Positions 47,693-58,900 are shown, counted from the first letter of the stretch. The stretch is DNA of 64,000 bases from Yersinia enterocolitica (GCA_002082245.2 NBTC02000002.1:930001-994000); one strand, 5' to 3'. Program-made: numbers and translations. The notes: generated by a model not told the origin, from the letters alone.

Positions 47693-48787
47693 ATGAAATT
47701 CAGGCCAGCAGCATCGACCCAGAACAAAGGGTTGCAAATAGCCAGTTCCCCTTTTACGCACAATCAACGTAGTACCCGTAGCATCATGCTGCTGGTGATT
47801 CTGGCCTGCATTCCGGGCATTATTGCTCAGACCTACTTCTTTGGTTATGGCAACCTGATTCAGGTAGCACTGGCAATGGTTACCGCCATGCTAGCCGAAG
47901 GGGCCGTTTTGCAGTTACGCAAACAGCCCGTATTGATGCGGTTACAAGATAACTCCGCCCTGCTCACCGGCTTACTGCTGGGGATAAGCCTGCCCCCATT
48001 GGCCCCTTGGTGGATGATTGTGTTGGGTACGCTGTTTGCTATCGTCATCGCTAAACAACTGTATGGTGGTTTGGGACAAAATCCGTTCAACCCGGCCATG
48101 GTGGGTTATGTTGTTCTGCTTATTTCATTCCCGGTACAAATGACCAGTTGGTTACCGCCGCTGCCATTACAAGCTGCACCGGTGGGGTTTTATGACTCTC
48201 TTTTAATTATCTTTACCGGATATACCCACAGTGGCGCTGATATTCATCAACTCCAGATGAGTTATGACGGTGTCAGTCAGGCCACACCGCTTGATAGCTT
48301 TAAAACCGCCCTACGCTCACAACCCGTAGATCAAATTCTGCAACAGCCCATTTTTGCCGCAACGCTGGCGGGGGTAGGCTGGCAATGGATCAATCTCGGT
48401 TTTCTGGCGGGCGGCTTATTGCTGCTATGGCGTAAAGCGATTCATTGGCACATTCCGGTCAGTTTCTTGTTGGCACTGGCTGGCTGTGCCGCAATTAGTT
48501 GGATAGTTGCCCCGCAAAGTTTTGCCCCGCCGATGTTGCACCTGTTTTCCGGTGCCACCATGTTGGGGGCGTTCTTTATTGCCACCGATCCGGTCAGTGC
48601 CTCCACCACGCCCCGTGGCCGGCTGATTTTCGGCGCATTAATCGGTATTCTGGTGTGGTTAATTCGGGTGTATGGTGGCTATCCTGACGGGGTTGCCTTT
48701 GCCGTACTGCTGGCCAATATTACTGTTCCACTGATTGACCACTATACCCAGCCTCGGGTTTATGGTCACAACCGTGCCGGTAAATAA
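47693..48787 (+). CDS. rsxD: Electron transport complex subunit RsxD
   Basis: Membrane subunit of 364 residues with about nine helices and a covalent FMN. The FMN-attachment threonine is in [58 protein letters not shown] and [15 protein letters not shown] are conserved. The N-terminus is some ten residues longer than in E. coli. The ribosome site is poor: no good purine tract precedes the ATG. Followed 9 bp later by rsxG. Confidence 0.94.
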   Translation: MKFRPAASTQNKGLQIASSPFTHNQRSTRSIMLLVILACIPGIIAQTYFFGYGNLIQVALAMVTAMLAEGAVLQLRKQPVLMRLQDNSALLTGLLLGISLPPLAPWWMIVLGTLFAIVIAKQLYGGLGQNPFNPAMVGYVVLLISFPVQMTSWLPPLPLQAAPVGFYDSLLIIFTGYTHSGADIHQLQMSYDGVSQATPLDSFKTALRSQPVDQILQQPIFAATLAGVGWQWINLGFLAGGLLLLWRKAIHWHIPVSFLLALAGCAAISWIVAPQSFAPPMLHLFSGATMLGAFFIATDPVSASTTPRGRLIFGALIGILVWLIRVYGGYPDGVAFAVLLANITVPLIDHYTQPRVYGHNRAGK

Positions 48788-48796
48788 GGAGCCGTT

Positions 48797-49426
48797 ATGC
48801 TAAAAACCATGAAGCGTCACGGCATTACTTTGGCGCTGTTTGCCGCCGGTGCTACCGGATTGACGGCGGTGGTTAACTCACTGACAGAGTCAACCATCGC
48901 CCATCAAGCCGCTTTGCAACAAAAAGCGTTGCTGGATCAGGTTGTCCCGGCTGAAAATTATGACAACGATATGCAAGCAGAATGTTACGTTGTCACTGAT
49001 GCCGCGTTGGGTAACCTGTCGCCTCATCGCTTGTATCTGGCCCGGTTGGCGAATAAACCCGTGGCTGCCGCGATTGAAACCACCGCTCCCGATGGTTATT
49101 CCGGCGCTATCCAACTGTTAGTCGGTGCAGATTTCCACGGTAATGTGCTGGGCAGTCGGGTGATAGAACATCACGAAACCCCCGGTCTCGGTGATAAAAT
49201 TGATATTAGAATCTCTGACTGGATTAGCCATTTCAGCGGCCAACATGTAGCAAGTGAACAAGACAAACGCTGGGCCGTAAAAAAAGATGGCGGTACCTTT
49301 GATCAATTTACCGGCGCCACCATTACACCAAGAGCAGTGGTGCGGGCGGTGAAAAGCACCACGCTGTATTTGGAAACCTTGCCAGCAAGGCTTGATAGCC
49401 TGCCAGGCTGTGGAGAACGGCAATGA
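48797..49426 (+). CDS. rsxG: Electron transport complex subunit RsxG
   Basis: Periplasm-facing FMN-binding subunit of 209 residues anchored by one N-terminal helix. The flavin-attachment motif is [16 protein letters not shown], with the FMN on the second threonine. [12 protein letters not shown] and FDQFTGAT are family blocks. Overlaps rsxE by 4 bp (ATGA). Confidence 0.94.
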   Translation: MLKTMKRHGITLALFAAGATGLTAVVNSLTESTIAHQAALQQKALLDQVVPAENYDNDMQAECYVVTDAALGNLSPHRLYLARLANKPVAAAIETTAPDGYSGAIQLLVGADFHGNVLGSRVIEHHETPGLGDKIDIRISDWISHFSGQHVASEQDKRWAVKKDGGTFDQFTGATITPRAVVRAVKSTTLYLETLPARLDSLPGCGERQ

Positions 49427-50124
49427 GTGAAGCAAAAAATCTGTTAGCGCAGGGGTTATGGAAGAATAACTCAGCGCTAGTGCAGCTACTGGGGCTATGT
49501 CCGTTGTTGGCGGTCTCCTCTACCGCCACCAATGCCCTCGGTTTGGGATTAGCTACCACGCTGGTATTGGTATGTACCAATACCGCGGTATCGGCTTTGC
49601 GCCGCTGGGTGCCAAATGAAATTCGTATTCCAATCTATGTGATGATCATTGCTTCCGTGGTCAGTACCGTGCAAATGCTGATTAACGCTTATGCCTTTGG
49701 GTTATATCAATCCCTCGGGATATTTATTCCATTGATTGTTACTAACTGCATTGTGATTGGCCGGGCGGAAGCTTACGCGGCCAAGAATCCGGTGGGGTTA
49801 TCGGCACTCGATGGCTTGGCTATGGGGCTAGGGGCAACCAGCGCGTTATTTGTACTGGGATCACTGCGTGAAATCCTGGGTAACGGTACGTTGTTTGATG
49901 GCGCGGATATGCTGTTAGGTAACTGGGCAAAAGTGCTGCGTATCGAAATTCTGCATCTGGATAGCCCTTTTCTGCTGGCAATGCTGCCGCCAGGTGCCTT
50001 TATTGGTTTGGGATTACTGCTGGCCGGTAAATATGTCATTGACGAAAAAATAAAAGCGCGCAAAGCACAAGTAGTAGCAACTGCGCCGCAACTTCAGGAT
50101 GGAGATGCCGGGAAAGCCTTATGA
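49423..50124 (+). CDS. rsxE: Electron transport complex subunit RsxE
   Basis: Six-helix membrane subunit of 233 residues homologous to Rsx[21 protein letters not shown] and [20 protein letters not shown] mirror the cysteine-bearing segments of RsxA. It ends in a hydrophilic tail that overlaps nth by 4 bp, so nth translation is coupled to it. Confidence 0.94.
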   Translation: MSEAKNLLAQGLWKNNSALVQLLGLCPLLAVSSTATNALGLGLATTLVLVCTNTAVSALRRWVPNEIRIPIYVMIIASVVSTVQMLINAYAFGLYQSLGIFIPLIVTNCIVIGRAEAYAAKNPVGLSALDGLAMGLGATSALFVLGSLREILGNGTLFDGADMLLGNWAKVLRIEILHLDSPFLLAMLPPGAFIGLGLLLAGKYVIDEKIKARKAQVVATAPQLQDGDAGKAL

Positions 50125-50762
50125 ATAAAGAAAAACGTGTCGCGATTCTGACCCGTCTGCGGGACAACAATCCACATCCAACCACTGAACTGGTCTACAC
50201 CTCACCTTTTGAACTGCTTATTTCGGTATTGCTCTCGGCACAAGCCACCGATGTCAGCGTCAATAAAGCCACTGCCAAACTTTATCCGGTGGCTAATACC
50301 CCGCAAGCCCTGCTTGACCTGGGTGTCGATGGCCTGAAGGCATACATCAAGACCATCGGCTTGTTTAATACCAAAGCTGAAAATGTGATTAAAACCTGCC
50401 GTATTTTGCTGGAAAAACATAATGGCAAGGTGCCTGAAGACAGAGCAGCACTCGAAGCGCTGCCCGGTGTGGGGCGTAAAACAGCCAATGTGGTGTTGAA
50501 CACCGCCTTTGGTTGGCCCACAATCGCGGTAGATACCCATATATTCCGTGTCTGTAATCGCACTGGCTTTGCTCCCGGTAGCAATGTAGATCAGGTTGAA
50601 GCCAAGCTACTCAAGGTGGTTCCGGCTGAATTTAAACTTGATTGCCACCACTGGTTGATCCTGCATGGTCGCTATACCTGTATTGCCCGTAAACCGCGCT
50701 GTGGTTCGTGCATTATTGAAGACTTGTGTGAGTTTAAAGAGAAGGTCTACCCCGAGCATTAA
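50121..50762 (+). CDS. nth: Endonuclease III
   Basis: Base-excision DNA glycosylase/AP lyase for oxidised pyrimidines, 213 residues. The helix-hairpin-helix is [14 protein letters not shown] with the catalytic Lys in GRKT; the catalytic Asp is in [10 protein letters not shown]. The 4Fe-4S cluster cysteines lie in [17 protein letters not shown] near the C-terminus. Last gene of the rsxDGE-nth unit, as in E. coli. About 277 bp without a gene follow. Confidence 0.96.
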   Translation: MNKEKRVAILTRLRDNNPHPTTELVYTSPFELLISVLLSAQATDVSVNKATAKLYPVANTPQALLDLGVDGLKAYIKTIGLFNTKAENVIKTCRILLEKHNGKVPEDRAALEALPGVGRKTANVVLNTAFGWPTIAVDTHIFRVCNRTGFAPGSNVDQVEAKLLKVVPAEFKLDCHHWLILHGRYTCIARKPRCGSCIIEDLCEFKEKVYPEH

Positions 50763-51039
50763 TTCACTGACCACGCTCAGTAAATACCTGTGGCGGTGAG
50801 CACCGGCCGACGATAAGAATGCTGATACATCACGCTGCCACTCTATGCAGTGAGCGCGATACACTTCTGGCGCGTCTCACCGCATGTTATCAACCACGAT
50901 AAACCCCCTCTATGCCGCGATTGCGGTATTCGATTAGACGCCATACCGCCGCGCCACTAAACTTGTGACAAAACAGACTCAAACAGTTAATGATTTTGTT
51001 ACCTGCTTGAAACAAAAAAGACACCTGCGGCGTATCATT

Positions 51040-53361
51040 ATGAAATTTAAATCAGCAATAAAACCCTATACCGGCGCAGCTGGTGGCTGGGGTTCTCTCG
51101 AAGCAACCACCCGCTTTGTCCTGGACAGCAAGCAAGCGTTGAAAAATATTCGCAATTTGTTGCGGGTCAATCAGGTAAAAGGTTTTGACTGCCCCGGTTG
51201 TGCCTGGGGCGACGATAATCACAGCACCTTCAGTTTTTGCGAAAATGGCGCTAAAGCGGTCAGTTGGGAAGCAACCCGCAAAGCGGTGGAACCCCAATTC
51301 TTTGCCGAACACAGTCTGACCACATTGCGCCAGCAGAGTGACTACTTCCTTGAGTACCAGGGGCGACTCACCCATCCGATGCGTTATAACCCACAAACTG
51401 ACCGCTACCAACCCATCAGTTGGGAAGATGCTTTGGCGTTGATCGCTCAGCATATTAATGGATTGGATAACCCCGATCAGCTGGAGCTGTATACCTCCGG
51501 GCGGGCCAGCAATGAAGCCTCTTACCTTTATCAGTTATTTGGCCGCATGTTGGGGACCAATAACTTCCCGGACTGCTCAAACATGTGCCATGAAGCCAGT
51601 GGTACCGGATTAAAGCAGAGTATCGGCGTTGGTAAAGGTACCATTCAGATGCAGGACTTCGAACTGGCCGATGCTATTTTTGTTTTCGGACAAAACCCGG
51701 GGACTAACCACCCCCGCATGCTACACAGCCTTCGTCATGCCAAAGATCGCGGTGCACGTATTGTTAGCTTCAATACCTTGCGTGAACGCGGTTTGGAGCG
51801 TTTCGCCGATCCGCAAAATCCTCTTGAGATGCTGACACCAAAATCCTCCCCTATTAGTTCTGCTTATTTTCAACCTAATTTGGGTGGTGATATGGCGGCG
51901 GTGCGCGGCATGGTAAAAGCCTTATTGGAAACCCATCGCCATCAATTGGCGCAAGGGGAATCAGGTTTGTTTGATCAAGCCTTTATTGCGGTACATACAC
52001 AAGGTATAGCGGCGTATCTGGCGGCCGTTGATAACACCTCTTGGGCGCAGATCACCCAACAGTCGGGCCTGAGTGAAGAGCAAATTCGCCATGCCGCTGA
52101 TATTTATCAACATGCCGAGCGCATTATCATCACCTGGGCGATGGGGATCACTCAGCATAAACATTCAGTGATAACGGTGCGGGAACTGGCTAATCTCCAA
52201 CTGTTGTTTGGTCAGTTAGGCAAACCCGGCGCGGGGTTATGTCCGGTACGTGGTCACAGTAACGTGCAAGGTAATCGCACGATGGGCATTGATGAAAAAC
52301 CCGCAAAAGCCATGCTGGATCGTTTGGCCGACCATTTTGGTTTCACCCCACCACAAAGTGCGGGTCATAACACCGTGGAAGCTCTCGAGGCGATGTTGCG
52401 CGGTGAAGTAAAAGTGCTGATTGCCCTTGGCGGGAATTTGGCGGCGGCGGCACCGGATACTGAGCGCACCGCACAAGCATTACGCAGTTGCGAATTGACC
52501 GTTCATATCAGTACCAAGCTAAATCGTAGTCACCTGATAACCGGCACTGATGCCTTGATTTTGCCGACACTGGGCCGCACCGAGCGCGATATGCAAGCCA
52601 GTGGTTCACAATTCATTACGGTAGAAGATTCTTTCAGTATGGTGCACGCATCTGAAGGTGTCGGGAAGCCGCTGGCGGATACCCAGCACGCCGAAACCGC
52701 CATTGTTTGTGGCATCGCCAATGCGGTTTTCGCTAACAAAAAGGTTAATGGTGCAAAGCTGGACTGGCTGGCATTGGCCGCTGACTACAATCTGATCCGT
52801 GATCATATTGCCGCCACCATACCGGGCTTTGATAATTTCAACACGCGTTGTGATCAACCCGGTGGTTTCTATCTGGGTAGTGCCGCCGCTGAAATGCGTT
52901 TTGCTACCCCAAGTGGTAAAGCTGAATTTTGCGCAGCGCCCCTGCCAGAGAGTCTATTCCCGCCGATTGCAGGGGGGGCGGCCCCGTTTGTGTTACAAAC
53001 ATTGCGCTCTCATGATCAATATAACACCACCATTTATGGTCTCGACGATCGCTACCGGGGTGTCTATGGTCAGCGAGAAGTTTTGTTCATTAATCCACAA
53101 GATTTGGCCGCGTTAGCTTTAGAAGATGGCGTGCTAGTGGAAATAGAAACCTTATGGAATGATGGGATTACTCGTAAAGTCAGTGGATTCAAGTTAGTGA
53201 GCTATGATATCCCGCGCGGTAATCTCGCCGCATACTATCCTGAAACCAACCCACTGGTGCCCTTATCCAGCTTTGGTGATCAAACCCACACCCCAACGTC
53301 AAAATCAGTGCCAGTGACCATTCGACGCTGGCAACCACCATTGTCACAGCGCATTGCCTGA
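51040..53361 (+). CDS. FdhF/YdeP-family molybdopterin oxidoreductase
   Basis: A 773-residue molybdopterin-guanine-dinucleotide enzyme closely similar to E. coli YdeP, which contributes to acid resistance but has no proven substrate. YQGAAGGWG-like text (YTGAAGGWGS) opens it, then FDCPGCAWGDDNHS, NFPDCSNMCHEASG, GQNPGTNHPRM and GHSNVQGNRTMGI; the C-terminal half has TVRSHDQYNTT-like text (TLRSHDQYNTTIYG). The N-terminal cysteines suggest at most a modified cluster site. ATG 51040 matches the E. coli N-terminus but has no clear ribosome site; a frame from 50965 is less likely. It sits between two backbone blocks. No fdhD is nearby. Confidence 0.88.
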   Translation: MKFKSAIKPYTGAAGGWGSLEATTRFVLDSKQALKNIRNLLRVNQVKGFDCPGCAWGDDNHSTFSFCENGAKAVSWEATRKAVEPQFFAEHSLTTLRQQSDYFLEYQGRLTHPMRYNPQTDRYQPISWEDALALIAQHINGLDNPDQLELYTSGRASNEASYLYQLFGRMLGTNNFPDCSNMCHEASGTGLKQSIGVGKGTIQMQDFELADAIFVFGQNPGTNHPRMLHSLRHAKDRGARIVSFNTLRERGLERFADPQNPLEMLTPKSSPISSAYFQPNLGGDMAAVRGMVKALLETHRHQLAQGESGLFDQAFIAVHTQGIAAYLAAVDNTSWAQITQQSGLSEEQIRHAADIYQHAERIIITWAMGITQHKHSVITVRELANLQLLFGQLGKPGAGLCPVRGHSNVQGNRTMGIDEKPAKAMLDRLADHFGFTPPQSAGHNTVEALEAMLRGEVKVLIALGGNLAAAAPDTERTAQALRSCELTVHISTKLNRSHLITGTDALILPTLGRTERDMQASGSQFITVEDSFSMVHASEGVGKPLADTQHAETAIVCGIANAVFANKKVNGAKLDWLALAADYNLIRDHIAATIPGFDNFNTRCDQPGGFYLGSAAAEMRFATPSGKAEFCAAPLPESLFPPIAGGAAPFVLQTLRSHDQYNTTIYGLDDRYRGVYGQREVLFINPQDLAALALEDGVLVEIETLWNDGITRKVSGFKLVSYDIPRGNLAAYYPETNPLVPLSSFGDQTHTPTSKSVPVTIRRWQPPLSQRIA

Positions 53362-53543
53362 GTTTGTTAGCTAAAGCCGGCCCTCTGGCTGTTGCCAGGG
53401 CTGGCAATCATGGGCAACGGATATGCCCATACCTTTAACAAGGAATTCCCCTCCAACGTGATATGCCGCTTGCCCGATGGGGCTGATTCGCGTAAAACTG
53501 TCAGCCGGATTAAACCCACTCACTACACCATTTACTGGACGAT

Positions 53544-55478
53544 ATGTTTCAAGATAACCCGCTGCTGGCGCAGCTAAAACAGCAACTTCACACTCAGACC
53601 CCGCGCGTTGAAGGCGTGGTTAAAGGTACTGAGAAAGGCTTTGGCTTTCTTGAGGTAGATGGGCAGAGAAGTTATTTTATTCCGCCGCCACAGATGAAGA
53701 AAGTCATGCACGGCGATCGGATTATTGCCACCTTGCACACGGATAAAGATCGTGAAATTGCTGAGCCAGAAACATTGGTCGAGCCGTTTTTATCCCGCTT
53801 TGTCGGTCGCGTCCAACGAAAAGATGATCGTCTGTCTATCGTGCCTGACCACCCGCTGCTGCGTGATGCCATCCAATGTCGTCCAGCCCGTGAGTTAACC
53901 CACGACTTCCAGAACGGTGATTGGGCGGTGGCTGAAATGCGCCGTCACCCATTAAAAGGCGATCGTGCTTTTAATGCTGATTTGACGGCATTTATTACCA
54001 ATGGTGAAGATCATTTCGTGCCGTGGTGGGTAACATTAGCTCGCCATAATCTGGAGCGTGAAGCCCCGGTTATGGTTGAATCTACCTTACATGATAGCGC
54101 CTTAGTACGCGAAGACCTGACGGCGCTCCATTTTGTTACTATCGACAGCAACAGCACCGAAGATATGGATGATGCGCTGTATGTGGAAGACAACGGTGAC
54201 GGTTCCCTGTTGTTGACCATTGCCATTGCTGATCCAACCGCCTATGTCGATGAAAACAGTGAGTTGGATTTAATCGCCCGTAAACGTGCATTTACTAACT
54301 ATCTGCCTGGCTTCAACATTCCGATGCTGCCACGCCACTTGTCTGACAACCTCTGCTCTTTGCGGCCAAATGAGCGCCGCCCGGTATTAGTGTGCCGTGT
54401 GACTATCGCCGCTGATGGCGCGCTGAGTGATGATATTCGTTTCTCTGCCGCCTGGGTCGAGTCCAAAGCCAAACTGGTTTATGACGAGGTTTCTGACTGG
54501 CTGGACGGCAACACAGGTTGGCAGCCACCGGATGCGGATATTGCCGAGCAAATTCTATTGCTGAAACGGGTGTGCGAGGCGCGTAGCAACTGGCGTCAAG
54601 AACATGCCCTGGTGTTTAAAGACCGTCCAGATTACCGCTTCCAATTGGGTGAAAAAGGCGAGGTGCTGGATATCATTGTTGAGCACCGCCGTATTGCTAA
54701 CCGTATTGTTGAAGAGTGCATGATTGCCGCCAACGTCTGCGCTGCTATTGCTTTGCGCGATAATTTGGGCTTTGGCATTTATAACGTACATACCGGTTTT
54801 GATCCGGCATTGGTTGAACAGGCAGCGACCGTGTTGCAGGCCAATGGTGTCGAGGCTGACCCACAGGCTCTACTGACCCTACCAGGCTTCTGTGAGTTGC
54901 GCCGTCATCTTGATGCATTGCCAACCCAGTTCCTCGACAGCCGTATCCGCCGCTTCCAGACCTTTGCTGAAATCAGTACCGTTCCTGGCCCACACTTTGG
55001 TTTGGGGCTAGAGGCGTATGCCACCTGGACTTCACCTATTCGTAAATACGGTGATATGGTCAATCATCGCCTGCTCAAAGCCATTATTACCGGCCAGCAA
55101 GCGGAGAAACCACAAGACGAGATAACGATTCAATTGGCTGAGCGTCGTCGTCTGAATCGCATGGCCGAACGCGATGTCGGTGACTGGTTGTATGCCCGTT
55201 ATCTACAGCCTCAAGCGGGTACTGATACCCGTTTCCCTGCGGAAATTATTGATGTTACCCGTGGTGGTCTGCGTGTTCGTTTGCTGGATAATGGCGCCGT
55301 GGCCTTTATCCCTGCACCGTTTATTCATGCAGTACGTGATGAGATGGTATGCAGTCAGGAAACAGGTACCGTGCAAATTAAAGGTGAAACGGTTTATAGC
55401 CAAAGCGATAAAATCGAAGTGCGCATTGCCGAGGTTCGCATGGAAACTCGCAATGTGGTGGCCCGCCCGGTGGTTTGA
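53544..55478 (+). CDS. rnb: Exoribonuclease II
   Basis: 3'-5' hydrolytic exoribonuclease of 644 residues, same length as E. coli RNase II. Cold-shock domains cover about 1-180 ([16 protein letters not shown]). The RNB catalytic centre is [18 protein letters not shown] with the aspartates that bind magnesium. [38 protein letters not shown] carries the catalytic tyrosine and arginine region. The S1 domain is at the C-terminus ([18 protein letters not shown]). It stands next to yciT/osmB territory as in E. coli. Closed by a strong terminator. Confidence 0.96.
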   Translation: MFQDNPLLAQLKQQLHTQTPRVEGVVKGTEKGFGFLEVDGQRSYFIPPPQMKKVMHGDRIIATLHTDKDREIAEPETLVEPFLSRFVGRVQRKDDRLSIVPDHPLLRDAIQCRPARELTHDFQNGDWAVAEMRRHPLKGDRAFNADLTAFITNGEDHFVPWWVTLARHNLEREAPVMVESTLHDSALVREDLTALHFVTIDSNSTEDMDDALYVEDNGDGSLLLTIAIADPTAYVDENSELDLIARKRAFTNYLPGFNIPMLPRHLSDNLCSLRPNERRPVLVCRVTIAADGALSDDIRFSAAWVESKAKLVYDEVSDWLDGNTGWQPPDADIAEQILLLKRVCEARSNWRQEHALVFKDRPDYRFQLGEKGEVLDIIVEHRRIANRIVEECMIAANVCAAIALRDNLGFGIYNVHTGFDPALVEQAATVLQANGVEADPQALLTLPGFCELRRHLDALPTQFLDSRIRRFQTFAEISTVPGPHFGLGLEAYATWTSPIRKYGDMVNHRLLKAIITGQQAEKPQDEITIQLAERRRLNRMAERDVGDWLYARYLQPQAGTDTRFPAEIIDVTRGGLRVRLLDNGAVAFIPAPFIHAVRDEMVCSQETGTVQIKGETVYSQSDKIEVRIAEVRMETRNVVARPVV

Positions 55479-55497
55479 TATTTAGAAAAAACACATT

Positions 55498-55533
55498 AAG
55501 CCGTGGTGATACACAACATCCCACGGCTTTTTC
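55498..55533 (+). terminator. Rho-independent terminator after rnb
   Basis: AAGCCGTGG (55498-55506) pairs with CCACGGCTT (55521-55529), 14-base loop, ending in five T. Confidence 0.9.
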
Positions 55534-55624
55534 AATTGCCCCCCGTCAATCCCACTTGATGTTCCCTCCAGTTTAGCGCTCTCAGCGTCACAAAATGTAA
55601 GCAAATACTACTGAACGTTACGTT

Positions 55625-55646
55625 AAAGTAATTTATTGATCACACT
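55625..55646 (+). promoter_or_regulatory. Candidate CRP site upstream of cstA
   Basis: One good half (TTGATCACAC, TCACA at 55640-55644) lies about 125 bp before cstA, a gene known to be CRP-dependent in E. coli. The left half is poor (AGTAA instead of TGTGA). Confidence 0.3.
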
Positions 55647-55767
55647 TTTCACTTTCGCACCTTTTCTTTCACATTAAAGCTCCTATGTTAACTAACGGTT
55701 TGTATCTTTTTTCCAAAACCGATGCTGATAACTGTTAAATTTTCCTCATAACAAGGAGTCGTTACCC

Positions 55768-57834
55768 ATGAAGAACGTCAAGACTGTCGTCATATGGCTG
55801 ACCGTGGCGTTAATTGGTGCATTTGCCTTTGCTATGCTGGCACTCAGCCGCGGTGAGCATGTCAATGCCATCTGGTTGGTGATCGCCTCAGTGGCGTGTT
55901 ACAGCATCGCTTACCGCTTTTACAGCCTATTTATTGCCAAGAATGTGTTTGAGTTGGATGACCGGCGCCTGACACCTGCTGAGCGGCGCAATGACGGCTT
56001 GGATTATGTCCCGACCAATAAATGGGTACTATTCGGTCACCACTTTGCGGCGATTGCCGGTGCCGGGCCATTGGTTGGGCCAATTCTGGCCGCACAGATG
56101 GGCTTCTTGCCGGGGACTATCTGGATTTTGGTCGGGGTAATGATGGCCGGTGCAGTACAGGACTTCTTGATCCTGTTTATCTCTACCCGTCGCGATGGTC
56201 GCTCTCTGGGGGAGATGGCAAAACAAGAGTTGGGTGCTTTTGCCGGGGTTATCACTATGCTGGGCGCGCTGGGGGTGATGATTATCATCTTGTCCGCGCT
56301 AGCATTAGTGGTGGTTAAAGCCTTGGCTGACAGCCCATGGGGCCTGTTCACCATTGCAGCGACTATCCCGATAGCACTGTTTATGGGCGTTTATATGCGC
56401 TTTATCCGCCCGGGGAAAATCGCGGAAGTATCCTTAATTGGTTTCGTACTGATGATGTCCGCAATTATTTACGGCGGCAATATCGCGGCTCACCCTTATT
56501 GGGGACCATTCTTTACCTTACACGGCACCACCCTGACCTGGGTGCTGGTTATTTATGGTTTTATCGCCTCAGTGCTACCGGTGTGGTTGTTGTTGGCGCC
56601 AAGGGACTATCTGTCGACCTTCCTGAAGATCGGCGTCATTATTGGTTTGGCCGTTGGTATTGTCTTTGCCATGCCTGAAATGAAAATGCCTGCCGTCACA
56701 CGTTTTATTGATGGTAGCGGCCCGGTATTCTCCGGTAGCCTGTTCCCGTTCCTGTTTATTACCATCGCTTGCGGGGCCATTTCGGGCTTCCACGCCTTGG
56801 TTGCCAGTGGCACTACACCAAAACTGATTGAGCGTGAAAGTCACACCCGCTTTATCGGCTATGGCGCGATGCTGATGGAATCCTTTGTCGCCATCATGGC
56901 GCTAATTTGTGCCTCGGTTATCGATCCCGGTGTCTATTTCGCCATGAACTCTCCGGCAGCGTTGATTGGCACCACAGTAGAAAGCGCCTCTCTGGCCATT
57001 AGCAGTTGGGGATTTGTAGTCACACCAGAAACCCTGGCCATGATTGCCAAAGATGTTGGCGAGAACTCCATTTTATCCCGTGCGGGTGGTGCCCCCACTT
57101 TCGCCGTTGGGATGGCGCATATTATCAGTGAGATATTTAATAGCCGCAATATGATGGCCTTCTGGTATCACTTTGCCATTCTATTTGAAGCCATGTTTAT
57201 TCTGACCGCCGTGGATGCCGGTACCCGAGCCTGTCGCTTTATGGTGCAGGATTTGGTGGGTGTCGTAGTGCCGAGCCTGGCAAATAACCGCTCATGGTTG
57301 GGTAACTTGTCCGGCACCACAGTGGCGGTCGCCTGCTGGGGCTTCTTTGTTTATCAAGGTGTGGTTGACCCATTAGGGGGGATCAATACCTTGTGGCCAC
57401 TGTTCGGTATCGGTAACCAGATGCTGGCATCGATGGCGCTGATTTTAGGGACTGTCGTCCTGTTTAAAATGAAGAAGCAACGCTATGCTTGGGTAACCAT
57501 CCTGCCAACAATTTGGCTGTTTATTACCTCAATGACCGCGGGCTGGCAGAAGATTTTCCATGAAAAACCGAGTATTGGTTTCCTGGCTCAAGCGAAGAAA
57601 TTCTCTGCCGGTGTTGAGCAAGGCGTTCTGATTGCTCCCGCCAAGAGCATTAAAGACATGGAAACTATTGTGTTCAATAACCAGATCAATGCCGCCTTAT
57701 GTGCCTTCTTTATGCTGGTGGCAGTGACCATGCTGATTTCATCTTTCTTTGTGGTCCGTCGTGCGCTGAAATCCAGCAAACCGACCACCCATGAGACTGA
57801 AATTGTCTTCCGTGAGGAGGTTGCCCGTGGCTAA
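55768..57834 (+). CDS. cstA: CstA/BtsT-family carbon starvation transporter
   Basis: Inner-membrane transporter of 688 residues with 16-18 hydrophobic segments. Family members import peptides (CstA) or pyruvate (CstA, BtsT). ASVACYSIAYRFYSLFIAKNVF, HHFAAIAGAGPLVGPILAAQMGFLPG and the STRRDGRSLGEMAKQELG loop are hallmarks; GAISGFHALVASGTTPKLI follows mid-chain. The C-terminal hydrophilic tail overlaps the next gene. CstA is favoured over BtsT by general similarity only. AAGGAG lies 9 bases before the ATG. E. coli has yciR in this part of the backbone. Confidence 0.9.
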   Translation: MKNVKTVVIWLTVALIGAFAFAMLALSRGEHVNAIWLVIASVACYSIAYRFYSLFIAKNVFELDDRRLTPAERRNDGLDYVPTNKWVLFGHHFAAIAGAGPLVGPILAAQMGFLPGTIWILVGVMMAGAVQDFLILFISTRRDGRSLGEMAKQELGAFAGVITMLGALGVMIIILSALALVVVKALADSPWGLFTIAATIPIALFMGVYMRFIRPGKIAEVSLIGFVLMMSAIIYGGNIAAHPYWGPFFTLHGTTLTWVLVIYGFIASVLPVWLLLAPRDYLSTFLKIGVIIGLAVGIVFAMPEMKMPAVTRFIDGSGPVFSGSLFPFLFITIACGAISGFHALVASGTTPKLIERESHTRFIGYGAMLMESFVAIMALICASVIDPGVYFAMNSPAALIGTTVESASLAISSWGFVVTPETLAMIAKDVGENSILSRAGGAPTFAVGMAHIISEIFNSRNMMAFWYHFAILFEAMFILTAVDAGTRACRFMVQDLVGVVVPSLANNRSWLGNLSGTTVAVACWGFFVYQGVVDPLGGINTLWPLFGIGNQMLASMALILGTVVLFKMKKQRYAWVTILPTIWLFITSMTAGWQKIFHEKPSIGFLAQAKKFSAGVEQGVLIAPAKSIKDMETIVFNNQINAALCAFFMLVAVTMLISSFFVVRRALKSSKPTTHETEIVFREEVARG

Positions 57835-58141
57835 TGCAGGTATACCGTTTCGTACCCGAACAGGGTTAGCAACCACGCCGCGCCAGATTACGCGTTGTGT
57901 ACCGTTGGTTCCTGTGGCTGTCCGCCCGACTCATCTACGGGCTTGGTTGTGCCTTATCGCACACCGCGTGGCACAAAGCTTTCGACTGATGGTGGGAGTA
58001 CAGGATTACGGCAATTATGTTAATCATATGCGCCGACATCATCCTGACACTACACCGATGACCGAACGGGAATTCCACCATTATTGTCTGAATGCCCGCT
58101 TCCCCAGTGAGGCCGGCAAACTGGGGAAATGCCCTTGTTAA
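57827..58141 (+). CDS. YbdD/YjiX-family protein (GTG start)
   Basis: A 104-residue protein whose second half (FRLMVGVQDYGNYVNHMRRHHPDTTPMTEREF) is the YbdD/YjiX domain. This small domain always accompanies CstA/BtsT; it may help assembly or activity. The GTG at 57827 is preferred: AGGAGG lies 8 bases upstream and it overlaps cstA by 8 bp, so translation is coupled. The first 45 residues have no similarity that I recognise and make it longer than the usual 65-residue members. A short Cys-rich end (GKCPC) resembles E. coli (RCC). Confidence 0.82.
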   Translation: MANAGIPFRTRTGLATTPRQITRCVPLVPVAVRPTHLRAWLCLIAHRVAQSFRLMVGVQDYGNYVNHMRRHHPDTTPMTEREFHHYCLNARFPSEAGKLGKCPC

Positions 58142-58173
58142 ACTAGCAAGCTGAATCATAAAGTGACATTGTC

Positions 58174-58210
58174 ACGCCCTGTTGATGTTTCACAGGGCGT
58201 TTTTATTTTC
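58174..58210 (+). terminator. Terminator after ybdD
   Basis: ACGCCCTG (58174-58181) pairs with CAGGGCGT (58193-58200), followed by TTTTTATTTT. It may also receive transcripts from the convergent aldolase gene. Confidence 0.92.
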
Positions 58211-58234
58211 CGTTTGAACAGCAGGCACCACCAA

Positions 58235-58900
58235 CTAGCTCAAGATTGGCGAGCCAAATGCGCCCTGCCAATCTTGTTCAAATTGTTCTACTGCCGCTTT
58301 TACCGCAGGCGCGCTGATAAGTTGCTCTGCTACATCCACCGGAATGGTGACCGACTGACAGCCCGCCAACAGGCAATCTACTACTTGACGTGGCGTACGG
58401 AAACTGGCCGCCAATACTTTCGCGCCCGGTGCATGTAAGGTTAACAATTGCTGTAACTCACGGACCATCGCAATGCCATCACCGCCTTGTGCATCCAGTC
58501 GGTTAACATAGGGTGCGACATATTCAGCCCCCGCCAATGCAGACAGCAGCCCTTGCCCGGCACCATATACGGCGGTACCTAATGTCGGAATAGACATCCC
58601 TTTCAATTGCTTAATAGCCGCCAATCCTTCTGCGGTGGCGGGGATTTTGATAACCAAACCGGGGACGCGCTTTGATAGCATGATTGCCTCAGACACCATC
58701 AGTTCGCTGTCACTGGCCAGCACTTGTGCGAAAAGTTTACCGGTACCGCCCAGAGCATCGCGCAGCGCAGGTAACACCTCCCAGATAGGCTTGCCCGCTT
58801 TGGCCAAAATAGTCGGGTTGGTAGTGACACCTTGTAATGGCAGTACGCGCGCCAGGCGTTTTACTGCAGCTACATCTGCGGTATCAAGATAAAGCTCCAT
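58235..58900 (-). CDS. fsa: Fructose-6-phosphate aldolase (FSA/TalC)
   Basis: Class I aldolase of the small transaldolase type, cleaving fructose 6-phosphate to dihydroxyacetone and glyceraldehyde 3-phosphate. It has 221 residues. The Schiff-base lysine is K85 in VIKIPAT, exactly as in E. coli Fsa[29 protein letters not shown] and [16 protein letters not shown] are family blocks. It is divergent from the yciT regulator across 378 bp. FSA and short TalC proteins are hard to tell apart; the Tyr in the active site supports FSA. Confidence 0.92.
   Translation of the reverse strand: MELYLDTADVAAVKRLARVLPLQGVTTNPTILAKAGKPIWEVLPALRDALGGTGKLFAQVLASDSELMVSEAIMLSKRVPGLVIKIPATAEGLAAIKQLKGMSIPTLGTAVYGAGQGLLSALAGAEYVAPYVNRLDAQGGDGIAMVRELQQLLTLHAPGAKVLAASFRTPRQVVDCLLAGCQSVTIPVDVAEQLISAPAVKAAVEQFEQDWQGAFGSPILS

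Noticed and set aside
47500..47767. Minus-strand frames overlapping the rsxD start
   Set aside because: They run against the conserved N-terminus of rsxD and show no family similarity or ribosome site.
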